A stretch of 64,000 nt of DNA from Colocasia esculenta (Eukaryota; Streptophyta; Magnoliopsida; Alismatales; Araceae): the NCBI GenBank assembly GCA_014218235.1, contig CM024755.1, positions 35,174,713 to 35,238,712 of the forward strand. The letters run 5' to 3'. The notes under the pieces were generated by a model that worked only from the letters and a program-made list of their open reading frames with translations, was not told the origin of the DNA and did not search any database. The first letter of the stretch is position 1. Each line of letters opens with the position of its first letter. Position numbers and translations under genes: made by a program. Shown piece by piece: positions 45,404-57,800 of the stretch.

Positions 45404-45707
45404 TTTTTATACGTCATATGTCTGTTCCTTAGAAGTTGTTTTATGTACTGCAAAATAGAATGAAGCTGGCTACCATAATGACATTAAATTTCAAACACAT
45501 CTTCATGGGAGCAAATTAATCAAGTGGCAGGTAGTTTAGTAAATACGCTTATACTCTTTTTTTTTTTTTTGGCATTTTAGATACACACCTATCTCATATT
45601 GTAAAAGGGCCACTCCGTCTTGACAAGATGAGGTGCCCATCAAATCCGGTTGTAGCCCTTCAAATATCCCTTTTATATTCTTTTCAATGAGAAATAAAAA
45701 AAAAATA

Positions 45708-46022
45708 TTATCCATCTAGATCTGGTGGATTGATTAACACATCTCTGCTGAAAAGGTGTGCGCTACTAAAAAAAGACAATTGAGACCCAAAAGTATCACA
45801 AGGGAGTACGTAATCCACAGCCCACAAGGGTGTACAAGTAGCAATTCCCATTATTAATTTAAATTATATAAATATTATTGCGTTTACCAGATCCTTTCCA
45901 TAAAACATGACATCCAAGCAGGAGAAAACATGCTTAACATACTCCTTATCTCCTAATTAACCATCCATCTTCATTAATTACAATGGAGTACTCTCTTTAA
46001 TGATATATAGTAAAAATCTTTA
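45708..46022. other. Short AT-rich spacer
   Basis: Nothing recognisable between the LINE poly(A) end and the next MITE. Confidence 0.4.
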
Positions 46023-46758
46023 GAACATTTGGTGCGTGTAAAACCCCTCCCTCTAAAACCTTTTCAAGGAAAACTATATTTTTCAGTCATTTGTTATCTT
46101 TGAAAATTAAAATCTATAAAACTTTATCCTACAAAATCCGGATTTTGGCATCCGCGGCGAAAGCTCAGAAACCTTTTTCCACGTGCGTGCGTCTTCTGCA
46201 TCTTCCGTTGCTTGCTCCAAGTACAGAGCAAATATTTTTTGCACTATTCATGTAGATTATTTTTTTATTTTTCCCTTTCATTTAAGTCATCTTTATCAAA
46301 TCTAATTATTTTTCATTAGTTATTTTAATTTTTAATTTTTATTAAAATATTCATAGAACACTATTCATTCAAGTTATGTTTTTATTTTATTTCTTCTAAT
46401 TTAAATTGTCTTTGTCAAAATTATTTATTTTTCACTAGTTTTTTTAAATATCAAAAATAAAAAATAAAGTAAAATAAAAATTTTGATGAATAGTATGCTA
46501 GGGGTATGTGGCCCCCTCTCATTGGAGTGGGCCATAATATCCCATTCATCTCCATACAATTCTCTCGTAAAAATTTACATTTAATGTTGTTGACTTTTTA
46601 CATTTTCTCAATCTTCTATTTACACAAATAACCAGTGAAAATATTTACCTAAGAACCAAATGGTCATTATTTATGATTTTCATTTCCATGTAAAAACTAT
46701 TTCATAGAAAATTATTTTCCAATAAAAATAGTTTACAAACAACCAAATAGACCGTCTG
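46023..46758. mobile_element. MITE of about 735 bp, copy 2 of the family at 43932
   Basis: It shares CCGGATTTTGGCATCCGCGG, an AT-rich core with TTTTTATTTT...TTAAGT blocks, and a right end AGTTTACAAACAACCAAATAGACC with copy 1. The ends are more decayed, and the CCGCGG hairpin of copy 1 is partly lost here. Confidence 0.65.
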
Positions 46759-48650
46759 ACAACAACAGTGATTTATGGATGAGAAATGTTAACTACTATT
46801 CAATTTGTGGGGTGTTGGATAGTTACACTGAGGTGAACTACTTGGAAAACATTAATTTATTTGGTTTGATGTGGCATGACACAACTCTCATATTATCTTT
46901 ACTGTTATTGCCCATTTTTGTTGTCTGTCATTATAACGTCCCATGCATCTTATGCTATCATTGTTCATCACTTATACATCTGCATTTATATAAATGTAAT
47001 ATAAATTAATTGAATTGTTGTTCAAACAATCTAACTCAACCTATCAAATAGTCAACATATTTTTCCGAGGATTATGGATAGCATCACCCTCTTCTATTCT
47101 TTCCATCAACCAAAAACTTCTTGGTTACTAAGAACAAGTATGAACCGTACATTTCATGGTTGAAACTTTAAGTTTTCCAAGTAGATAAAAATCCAGAAAA
47201 GAGAGAGCGAGAGAGAGAGGCAAGGAAACGCGAACTCGAAGGGCTGCGTTCTCACAGGGTATTCCCACGAATCCCGTGCGACCGCTGTTCGTTAGGATGC
47301 GGATCTTACGGGTCCCGTGTGCTCGTACCATGTTGTGTTTGGCAGAGTTCGGTTAAGGGAAACAACCGATCCGATATTTATAGTTTATTTTTATTTTTAT
47401 TTTTTATTATTAAATATATATATAAATGAATCAGATCGAGTGGATACAATATACTCCGATTTATATTATATCAGCAAAGAACCGGTACCAGCTGTGTTAT
47501 ATTTCAGATTGCTAGATTATCTGATAGTGTACGATCAAGCTGTGTGGTCATATAAGACTTGTGAGGATTTAGTGTTGTGTGGTCAAATCCTCATCTTTTA
47601 CTTTACTCTTATTTATGATAAGTAGCTCGTCTGTCTGAACATTATTTATAATTTGTACATTTTTATCAATACTATTTGTTATCTAACCAAAAATTAAAAA
47701 AGAACTGGTACAATTTAGTTCGCGGATTTATCTAACTTTGGATCCAACTCAGAAAAATAAAAAATGAGAATAAAAGTAAACAAGAATAAAAACATTAGTA
47801 TTCCTCCGGTCCTCAACTTTCCCAGTTTTATCAGGCATCTTCAATACTATTTCTTGTCTCCTTTTTCCTCTCAAACTTAGATAAGTCTAGCTATCGCGTA
47901 AGGCTCCATATGTACAACTTGAACCTAAGATGTCGAACATATATAATTGTATGCAATTAAATATGTACACGAGAAGTGGTCTGGTTGGCCGTTGATAAGT
48001 GCTCCGCCACTTACGTTAGATATATAGAAGGGATTCGATTTTTAAATTTATCAAGTTTATAAAGATTTTTTTTTAAAAAAAATCTGTAAATAGACATAAT
48101 ATATATAGACACACATCAAAAATCTCGAACTCGAGATATATCTTTATTTTTACTTCAGTCTTCTAAGTCAAACCACCTATCACACTAAAAAAAGGTTGTA
48201 CGCAACTAAACATAGAATTATAGAAAAGGAGACGAAACGTTGGAGAACCAAACCATCCATATCCAAACTTTTGCCCTGCATCTGTTCTTAAATACCTCCT
48301 TTTTTACTCCTCTGCGATAAGTATTTTGAAAAGACGAAATATGACAAAGTAAAGAATGAAAATATCATGATGTCAGACATCATAAATAATCTTACGATGT
48401 TTGACGTCCAAATGACTGCTGCTCACATTTGTTGCGGAGAAGAATACATAGAACTGACAGAATTAAGTTCATATATAATACCGTCTAGGAAGTCTAAAAC
48501 CTACACAAATTTTGGAAGGTTTAAAGTTCAATCGCATCAATATCGATCTGCTATGTACCAGCAGCGCTAGCTTCGGTCGAGGAATAATCATGTTTTTTTT
48601 TTTTTTTCCCTTTTAATCTCTCTCTCTCTCTTTTTTTTTTTTTTAATCCT
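46759..48650. other. AT-rich intergenic region upstream of the callose synthase gene
   Basis: No credible ORF on either strand. It contains several simple A/T runs and ends in a C/T- and T-rich tract (48592-48650). Distal promoter elements of the downstream gene may lie here, but I see no diagnostic motif. Confidence 0.45.
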
Positions 48651-49205
48651 CTGATATATGCCACTTGTCTCATATGCGGCAGGATGGTGGAGCAGACCAT
48701 CTGCATCTAGTTCGTTACGCTCTGCACCCCCGCGCTTCCCGCCCAGCGTCAAAAGCCCGTCCCCCTCCCCGCACTTCCCGCCCGGCGTCAAAAGCCGTCC
48801 CCCCCCCCCCCTCCGTCGAGAGGCCGAAGAGAGAGCCACGCCGATCGATCGGTTCCTCCCTCGTCGTCTCCTCTCTGGTTTCCTCGTCTCGATCTCGTCT
48901 CTGGTTTTCCCAAGCGGGAAACCTTGCAGACGAAGGCGCTCGAAGGTTGCGGACGCGGGGTCGAGCAGCTTACGTCCAGCGCGCAGGAATCCCACCGAGG
49001 TCTCATCTTCTGATCTGTCTACGTGCTGGTCACCACTGATCGCTGTGCTTTCCTAGATGCTCGTTTGTGGTTTAGCTTTCCGTCCATGGCTGTGGCCGGA
49101 GATGCCGGCTGTCGGGCTTTCTGCTGTGCTGAGTTAGTGCGATGATTCGTTTTGGTGTCGTCAGGTTTTCCGTGCGCCTAGGAATAGGAAGGAGGCGACC
49201 ACGCA
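48651..49205 (+). promoter_or_regulatory. Probable promoter-proximal region and 5' UTR of the callose synthase gene
   Basis: Base composition switches to GC-rich here. The stretch 48838-48905 is rich in CT and TCTC as in many plant 5' leaders. A 5' UTR intron is possible, with a donor near 48999 (CACCGAG/GTCTC) and an acceptor near 49164 (GTCGTCAG/G). A direct duplication at 48731-48800 (CTTCCCGCCC(A/G)GCGTCAAAAGCC twice) lies upstream. No convincing TATA box was seen. Confidence 0.45.
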
Positions 49206-51857
49206 ATGTCCACGATGCCGGGCGGCTTGGATACCGGGCCGTCGGGCTTGACGCGGCGGCCGTCGCGGAGTGCGACGATGATGGCGGGGTTTTCTCAGGA
49301 GGTCTTCGACAACGAGGTGGTGCCGCCTTCCCTCGCTAGCATCACCCCGATCCTTCGGGTCGCCGCTGAGCTCGACACAGAGCGCCCCCGCGTCGCTTAT
49401 CTCTGTGCGTGCACGCTCCCTTGTTTTGCAGCTCACCTCATGTCATGCTCCGCCTTCGCCATTACTGGCTTCCAGTTCCGGTTCTTCCTCCTCCGTTGTT
49501 TTTTTTAAACTCTTTCTGATCGTAACTTGGCTTCCGTTGCTCTGCTCTGCTGTATCTGAAGGCCGCTTCTATGCATTCGAGAAGGCTCACCGCCTCGACC
49601 CCAGCTCAAGTGGCCGTGGAGTTCGCCAGTTCAAGACATCTCTCCTCCAGAGACTGGAGCGGGTGGGTGCCATTTCCAGTTTGCTATACTACACGTTCTC
49701 GATTAAGAACTGTTCGGATTTTACATATGTTTGAAGTGAATTATGGGTGCGAATCCGCTTGCTGTTTGATGCACCATTCCCGTTACCGTCCTTAATGTTT
49801 CATCATGTCCAGGGATAGCATAGAGACACCTCATGAGTTTCTTGTCAGACTAATGTGAATAATTTCACTGTTTCAAGTGAATAACTTGATCGACACACAT
49901 TTACTTGAAACTGGAGCGTAACGTTATCTCAAGGATCTTGCAAAAAGAAATTTCTCCGAACTTAGGCACAAAAAATTCTTTGCCACACTCATGAAATATT
50001 ATCTGGGTGCATGTTAAATATTAGTACGCATCAAAAACCATGGTGCTGTGTCTTTTTCCTTTTTCGCAGTTGGGTCTGACTTGCGTTGTCCTTGAACTTG
50101 ATCCCGTGGGACCGTGTTGCAGGACGAACACAATAGGAAGAATAATTGTCAGGACTTTGTCTTTTGTGACGCTATTTACCAGTTTGGTCGGGTGCGGTCC
50201 GGACTTGAAAAATACCTTTTATATGGGCCGTTGGCTGTGGACACTTCCCTTTGACCTGAGGCTGCACATATTATTCTCTTTTGATTTGCTTTTCGCGGGA
50301 TAAGTGAAGCTTGTGGCTTTGCAGCTGTTGTCCTCTCTGGTTACTGTACGGATCTATAGGGAATTTACTAGGTTCACCATATCGAAGCACGTTTGAGATC
50401 GAAGGATTTTTGATACATCCAAGTTAACGTAAGCTCTTTTCTCACGAAAATTTGTTAAGAAGTGTGCGTCGCGACCGGCGTTGGTTTTGCATGTTCCTCC
50501 AATCCCGGCCACTTATCTATCTCGTAGCTTCCGCTACCTGCAATCTACTTACAGGAAATTGATTCTTTATCCCCTATTACATACGCACAATGATGTTTAT
50601 AGATGTATTTTAGTAGACGTTAAGTCGGTGAAAATTTATTTTCCCTTCTACTCTAATTCAGTGAAAATTTGTTTCCTGTTCCTATTCTGTCGGCTAGAAA
50701 ATTCAAGGATTTCTCTTTCTCTTTTTTTTTTTTTTGAACGATAATTTCTCTTTCTCTTCAGTGCTTTAACCCATTGGCTCCCCCCGCCCCCCAACAGGAC
50801 AACGGGTCGAGTCTGGCGGCCAGGGTTAAAAAGAGCGACGCACGAGAAATCGAAAGTTTCTATCAACAGTACTACGAAAACTATGTTCGAGCTCTCGACA
50901 AAGGGGAGCAAGCAGACAGGTTTATTATAACATGTCCATTCGTGTTTATGATCTGAAATGCATGAAATGCGTAAGTTTTGATAAGATTGATGGCTTTCTC
51001 TTTGTTGTTGACAATAATAGAGCACAACTGGGGAAGGCGTACCAGACTGCTGGGGTGCTATTTGAAGTACTCTGCGCAGTTAATAAGACAGAAAAAGTTG
51101 AGAAAGTTGCGCCAGAGGTTGGTATTCGGGCTGTATTTCTTGACGTTCTGCAAGATCTTGGGGAAGTTAATGAGGTCTTAGACCTCAGGCTTTCGTTCTC
51201 AAATCAAAATTTTCCATTTTGACTTTGGAATGGACTCCTTTCTGAACAGATTATCGCTGCTGCAAAAGATGTTCAGGAAAAGACAGAAATCTATGCACCG
51301 TATAACATCCTTCCCCTGGACGCTGCGGGTGCTTCACAGGCCATTATGCAACTAGAAGAAGTATGCGCCTCAAGCAAGATATGACTAACAGTTAACCTAT
51401 GTCAAGGACTCAATTTTTATTGGTTTTTTCCCATCTCACCTTCCCTGACAATATCGTTGCACCGATCGACGTTACCTTATATCCATGCTTCGACGTTGTC
51501 ATGCTATTTTATTCACAGGTGAAGGCAGCTGTCTCTGCACTGCGCAATACACGTGGTCTACAGTGGCCTTCGGCATTTGAGCAGCAGAGACAGAAAACGG
51601 GAGATTTAGACCTTCTTGATTGGTTAAGGGCTATGTTTGGCTTTCAGGTACAGTAGCGACTCATGAAATAGAAAGTGTTTGGCATGTTTCAGATTTCTCA
51701 TATTCGCCATTCACTGAAGAGCTTCTTCCGGTTTTCCTTCCTCTGGAATCTGTTGTATTTGCAGAAAGACAGCGTTAGGAACCAGAGAGAGCATTTAATT
51801 CAGATGCTTGCAAATGTTCACATAAGACTTATGCCGAAGCCTGAACCTCTTAACAAG
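49206..51857 (+). other. CALS5: CALS5 exons 1-7: N-terminal cytosolic (Vta1-like) region
   Basis: Exons: 49206-49404, 49562-49662, 50798-50919, 51021-51117, 51250-51360, 51519-51647, 51765-51857 (residues 1-284). They hold the conserved AFEKAHRLDPSSSGRGVRQFK, FYQQYYENYVRAL, AYQTAGVLFEVL and DWLRAMFGFQ segments of the callose synthase N-terminus. The last exon ends AAC AAG followed by GCATGT, a GC donor; the next exon resumes in frame with LDDRAVD. Confidence 0.9.
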
Positions 51858-54800
51858 GCATGTGTTCCTTGTTAACTGTATTGAATTATTTTTCTTGATT
51901 CGTCATTGCATTCGCCCTATTGTTTTGGACGGGTACCTTAGTAGTGTTTACGAGCAGCTTATATGTTTCATATGTTTTATCCTGTTATAGTAAAGCGACT
52001 GTACCTGCAATCATGTCACACTGTTCTCAAAGGATTTTACTCTGGCAACAGGAGAATTTCTTGGTTTAATGATTGATCCTTAAATGTTTGGAAAGAACTA
52101 CAGAGACTCAACAATTTGCAAATATTATCAATATAAGTTTTCTTAACTCATGATTTGTTGGTCACTAAGTTATATCATTATGCACATCATCTTTTGGAGA
52201 GATGCTTACTTCTCGTCCTACTCGAGGACGGAATTGGCCTATGTGTGTGGTGAGCAGGCCCCACTCAACAGTGCCCATTGTCGCAGGTGGCATTATCTGT
52301 GTAACTTATTTGTCACCCTAAGCACTAAAAATGACAAATAAATGGTTAAGATGACAGAAAATTTACATGGGAACTAGATCTGCATGAAAAAAGACAGAAA
52401 AAGTTGGCACAGCACATGGGCCAATCTCGTCTGACTAGTTTGAACTTTGAAACATCTTTTATATAAAATGCAGTACTCCACAAAAAATTAAGAAAGAAGA
52501 AAAATACTTGCGAGGCTAGGACTAGCACCTAACCAATGTGCAATAAGATATTGTACACCTTATGGAAGACAGACCTGTATGCCAGTTTGCTCGTTCTCCT
52601 CAAAGGACAGCTTCCTAGTTGGGATCAACGAAAATGATTTAACCTGTGGCACTCAATTACAAGCTTAGTCTTTTTGACTAGTTGAGTCTGCCGACAATTA
52701 AATGCTCCAAAATTTGTTCCCACTTTAGGACTTCTACATACTCAAACATGTCTCTATACTGGACCAATTGGAAGATACAGCTGCATTCTCACCGGTCTTT
52801 CTAAATTAATTTTGAAAGATCTGTTTCTTACTCTCTTAAGATGGATAGAATGCTTCATTTGGTTCCATTGTTAATCATGCTTTCAATAGTCAGTTACAAA
52901 ATGGACTTTCTATTTAGTGAAATTCCCTCTCTGTCTATCTCATAATGTTACCTATGGAAGATAATTCCAAGCATTCATAGCTTCCTTGTGAATCATTGCA
53001 AGTTTCAATCAGACTGCCAGCATCATGTTTATGAAAAATTTTCAGGAAGCATTACTAATCTCTTCAGTATAATAAATCCTATATTAGCTCTTCAAGTACA
53101 ATAGCACCCTGTTCTTTGTTTTTTTTTTTTTTCACGTTGTCATGTTTGATGCTCTACTTGCGTCTACTTCTGTTTCATGTTTTCTTAACTAGATTCCTTG
53201 CGTTTAGTTGGATGACCGAGCCGTGGATGCTGCTATGGGAAAACTGTTTAAAAACTATAAGACATGGTGCAAGTTTTTGGGGCGCAAGCATAGTTTAAGG
53301 TATTGGAAGTGTACATTCTGCTTTCCAAAGATTCAGAACTTAATGTTCCAATTGTATGGAAGAATTAAAAGCGCTTATTTGTAAGCTGAATTTGTCTTGT
53401 CATTTAGGCTTCCTCAAGGTCAACACGAAGTACAACAGAGAAAGATCCTGTATATGGGTCTGTATCTTCTTATCTGGGGTGAAGCTGCTAATCTCCGCTT
53501 TATGCCAGAGTGTTTGTGCTACATTTTCCACAATGTGTGTCTACATTCTTGATTATATGTTGCCCGGCCTTGTCGTTGTTTATCCATTTCCTGTATTTTA
53601 ATGGCAGCTCTTCTGTAATTTCAGATGGCATATGAACTTCATGGTTTGTTGGCTGGAAATGTCAGCATTGTGACAGGTGAAAACATAAAACCCTCTTATG
53701 GTGGGGATGATGAGGCATTTCTTAAGAAGGTCATAACTCCTATATATCATGTGATTGAGAAGGTACTTTCTTCATATTCATGAGATATTTAATTGGAAAT
53801 CTACAGATACATCATGATCCTTTTATCTTTAATTATTGCGTTTCTAGGAAGCCAAGAAGGGCAAAAATGGGAAGGCTCCTCATTCCACTTGGTGCAACTA
53901 TGATGATCTTAATGAATATTTCTGGTCTGTGAGGAGTCTGCGTTATGAATCATGTTTTCAGCTTATAAAACGACTCGTTGCTTTGATTATTTTATTACAC
54001 ATCTTATGATTCTGTTCTTCAATACTTAGGTCAGCTGAGTGTTTCTCTCTGGGATGGCCAATGCACGATGATGGCGAGTTTTTCAAGTCCACCCGTGAAT
54101 CAAGGCCTCTGGCCCAGGTACCCTGTAGTTATAAGGAAACAGTTTATTATTCACATCATACATTATATATTATCGTTTGCTACAATTTTGATATGTAGGC
54201 AGGACAATCATCTAGCAGAAAAAGTGGTAGAAGTACAGGGAAAGCAAATTTCGTGGAGACGAGGACGTTTTGGCACATATTTAGGAGTTTTGACCGCCTG
54301 TGGACGTTCTATTTGCTGGCACTGCAGGTCGATATCTTTGAATGCTGGGTCTACTCACCACTTCCTACTTCATATGCTCAATACTTTGAGACTGACTGTT
54401 TGCTTGCTTTCTCTTCAGGCCATGGTGATCATTGCATGGAATGTTACTTCATTCAAGGATCTTTTTCGAAAAGACTTAATCTATTCTGTCTCTAGCATTT
54501 TTATCACGGCAGCCTTCTTGCGCTTTCTCCAAAGTATGATGTCCTTCAGAGAAGCCAGTATTCCATTCATAGCTGTCCTAGCTCTCTATTTTATATGTCC
54601 TCGGAGTTTGCCAATGTACACAAGGAAACATTGTGTTCGTGGTACTTCTGATGGGCAATTTGATTTTTGACCATGATTTCCTGACATTTGACAACTTTTC
54701 TAGAAAGTAAAGCCTGCTTAAAGCCTTCAACTTGCATCTCGATTTGTTGTACTGGTCTCTTTAGGTTGTTCTGTCTTTAATATTATTGATAATCAAAATA

Positions 54801-57800
54801 AAATATCCCCTTCATTCAGTAGCAGCAAGTTGGCCAATAACTGTTGCAGAGGCATGATTTAGTCCCACATCAGAGATAAGCAAAAATAAGTGTGTGTTTA
54901 TAAGCAAGGCGTATGCGTCTTTTCCTAAAAGGGCCTTTTCCCAAGGAACAAGACAAAATCCCGAATAGCATGGATGGTAGTTTTGGCCAAAATAGATACT
55001 TTTCCGCCGAAACATATCAGTTTCGGACCTGGACGATCCAAAACCGCAATCCGAAATCGGTGAAACCAGACAAACCCCACTTTTGAGGGGAGTTCACGAC
55101 AACCCAATATGCCTGAAACTGGATGAAATGGGAACCAAACGAGAGGCATGCGCCTTACCCGACCATCTTGTCTGAACAAGATCCGCACGCCCCAGAGGCA
55201 GCCATGTGCCTTAGGATAAAACCCCGAATAAGAGACAATACTTCTTTGGAGGGGCACACTAAAATTTCACCTATCTTCAACTGTATTAGTTTCGCAATGA
55301 GATAAATTCTTGGAGGTTTACTTCAGTTGGTTTTATTTTTCAAATGTTATCGACTGCATAATGTGCTGCGAAACCAAATGCTTTGTGTTCTGCTTTAGAA
55401 AAAAGTAATGAATAAATGTATTGAGAAGATAGACTGAGACTTTAGTGGTAAGCAAGCACATGAATGTTAATTAAGGAACCATGCAAATGACAGTTAGGGA
55501 ATATCCAAAAGTTGAATGTATATTCTTGATGTAAAGTTACGTGATTAGAATCAGGAATGGATATTCACTTGTTACTGTCTTCTATCTGATTATTATTGTT
55601 CCACTGTGATGTTTATTGTACACTATCTCTTTGTTCCCGCGGGCGTAAGTCTTCATCCACTTTTATGTTGACCTTCTAATCCTTCGTTGTCTCTCTCATT
55701 TTAGATCTATCTCTCATTCTTCATCTTCGTTCGGCTTTTCCACTCTGTGGCATTTTTTCTCCTGAACCGTCGCCTTATTGACTAGGGTCCCTTGTCTGTG
55801 GTATCATGCGGTTTGGTTCCACTTCCACAGAACCGAGGAAGAGATATGTTGTAGATGAGGATAATCCTGGCTGAGTGGTAAGAGGGATTGCAATGGAGGA
55901 GGTTCCAGTGGCAGGGTAGGGTGTACCTTCTTCTAGCACCTTTTGGATTCCTCCTTTGCCTTCCTCCTGTTTTGTCTAGGATCTGAGGAATCGGAGATGG
56001 AACGAGATTGTTGCATCCCCAGTAAATATACAGGAAACATTGAGGGGAATATTGATTTAGCCCTTGAGGTGGTTGGCCATAGCATCAGTTAGAATGTCTG
56101 CTCTTAAGCATTCAGGGGAGCATGAGTGAAACCTAAAGCCTGGTGCACTGGATGTAAAAGAACATTTCGTATATATAAGTCTAACTCTGAAAAGTTGTTC
56201 GTGGGAATTAAATATTTAGATGTTTCCTAGCCCAAACTTAGGTTGTGAATGCCTCTGCGAGTGCATGGGTATGTTTTATCCTCTTATATGGTGCTTAATA
56301 ATTTCTGTCTCCATCTGGGTTTTTATTTTTACTTTTATGTTACTTTTTCCCTTTGTATGTTATATATGACTTGGGCTTTTGGTGCCTTGTCTCTGGTTCA
56401 CTTTTTAGGCTTCCATGGCTCTCTATAATAGTCCACTATACTTGGCATTAGAGTTTCTCATTTCTTCAAAGTGTCCTTTTCCCTTTCTGTTAGCCAGGTC
56501 TTCTCTGGCACAATTTGTGGTTCAACATCAGTATACCAGCCAACTGAATAAATAGGTCAAATCTTCCAATGTCCATCCTCCAAGTCCCCAAGGAAACTCG
56601 TACAGATGGAATATGATTGGGTTCTGATCTTCCCATTTCTCAATATTCACTGGACTCAAGCTTTCTATATAAATTTATCTCATTGTAGTTTACCTTGTCA
56701 TCTTCGTGAGAACTTTCCATTTGTTTCTCAATTTTTTTTCTAATTCTTAACAGAATGTTGTGTTTTCCACTTAAAGCCAGCAAAATGGTAAAAGGGTACA
56801 CGAAGATGTTACAGGATTAAATAATGTAGTACGTCAATTTCTATTTTTCTTGTTCAGTTTTTGGTTGCCATGTTACTGATCATGCATTGATGTCAGGTAT
56901 TCTGGATCTTGTTCTGAACTTCCCTGGTTTTCATAGATGGAAATTTACTGATGTATCGAGGAACATTCTCAAGATAATAGTTAGTCTTGCCTGGGTCATT
57001 ATCCTCCCTCTTTGCTATCTGAAGGCCTTCCAGGCGTCACTCCCTGCACCATTGAGGGATATCACAAAATGGCTACGCCAAACAAAAGGAATGTCGCCAA
57101 TTTATGTCATGGCTGTTGTCCTGTACTTGCTACCAAATGTATTGGCAGGAGTGTTGTTCATTTTTCCACTGCTTAGACGGTGGATTGAAAACTCAGATTG
57201 GCATATTGTGAGATTTCTTTTGTGGTGGTCTCAGGTATGTTTCACACTGTCGGATGCCTAAGCTCTTTTTAATATTGAAGAACAAATGGTGAATGTGTGG
57301 AATGAATTGTCTTGCTTTATTCTATGTAAATAAAAGCCTTCAGGACTGACAAGGCAACTTTACAGTATCTGCAACCGTTTCCCAGTCAAATTGAAAAATT
57401 AATCTATGGGAAGTATGATTATCATATCTCGAGGCAGGATAGTTAGTTCCTAGAAATCATATGAATGCTTGCTGTTCCCCCAGTTAAAGAAACAGAGAAG
57501 TGTAGACAATATTTGGTCTGTAACAAAATACTCGGCAATTTTGGGATTTTGGGTTTTCATGAGTTGCTTTACAAAATTGGAACGACATGACTTGAGAAGC
57601 TAAGCAAAATCTCTTATCTCCCTTTCTTCTTAATCCTTGCTGAGAATTTCAATATGTGATTCTAACACTAGATTTCTCGGAACATCCATACACACTTTTA
57701 TAATAGCATTTCCTCTTAGTATCATCTTTCTGAAATTGTGGTGCCAGTCATGTATTTCTGTTATAACCATTGAGTTGCCCACGTAGATGTTGCATAGTTA

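Larger units (their letters stand above)
41400..45707 (+). pseudogene. LINE-type retroelement: zinc-finger and RNase H region, multiply interrupted
   Basis: Pieces on the + strand read in order as the C-terminal part of a plant LINE or RT-RNase H element. First is a DKWIWSPTNDARFSYK segment (41450-41520). Then comes a KWSIFAWRVIHNC stretch and a CSRCSCC zf-RVT cysteine cluster (to 41682). It continues after a solo LTR with EEMTYHLFFLRGC (43739-43783), then WNIWKCKNSFIFDG (44580-44620) after a MITE. An RNase H segment YKLNVDGSFKK...GGGLGLR (about 44809-44870) follows. It ends in poly(A) near 45700. Substitutions, shifts and four insertions make it dead. Confidence 0.72.

Noticed and set aside
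48588..48995. Minus-strand ORF of 135 residues near the CALS5 start
   Set aside because: GC-rich leader DNA with a Lys-rich tail from a T-run; it has no domain and overlaps the likely CALS5 leader.
54068..54670. 200-residue + ORF inside CALS5
   Set aside because: It runs through introns and in the wrong frame over exons 12-14; the spliced frame matches callose synthase instead.
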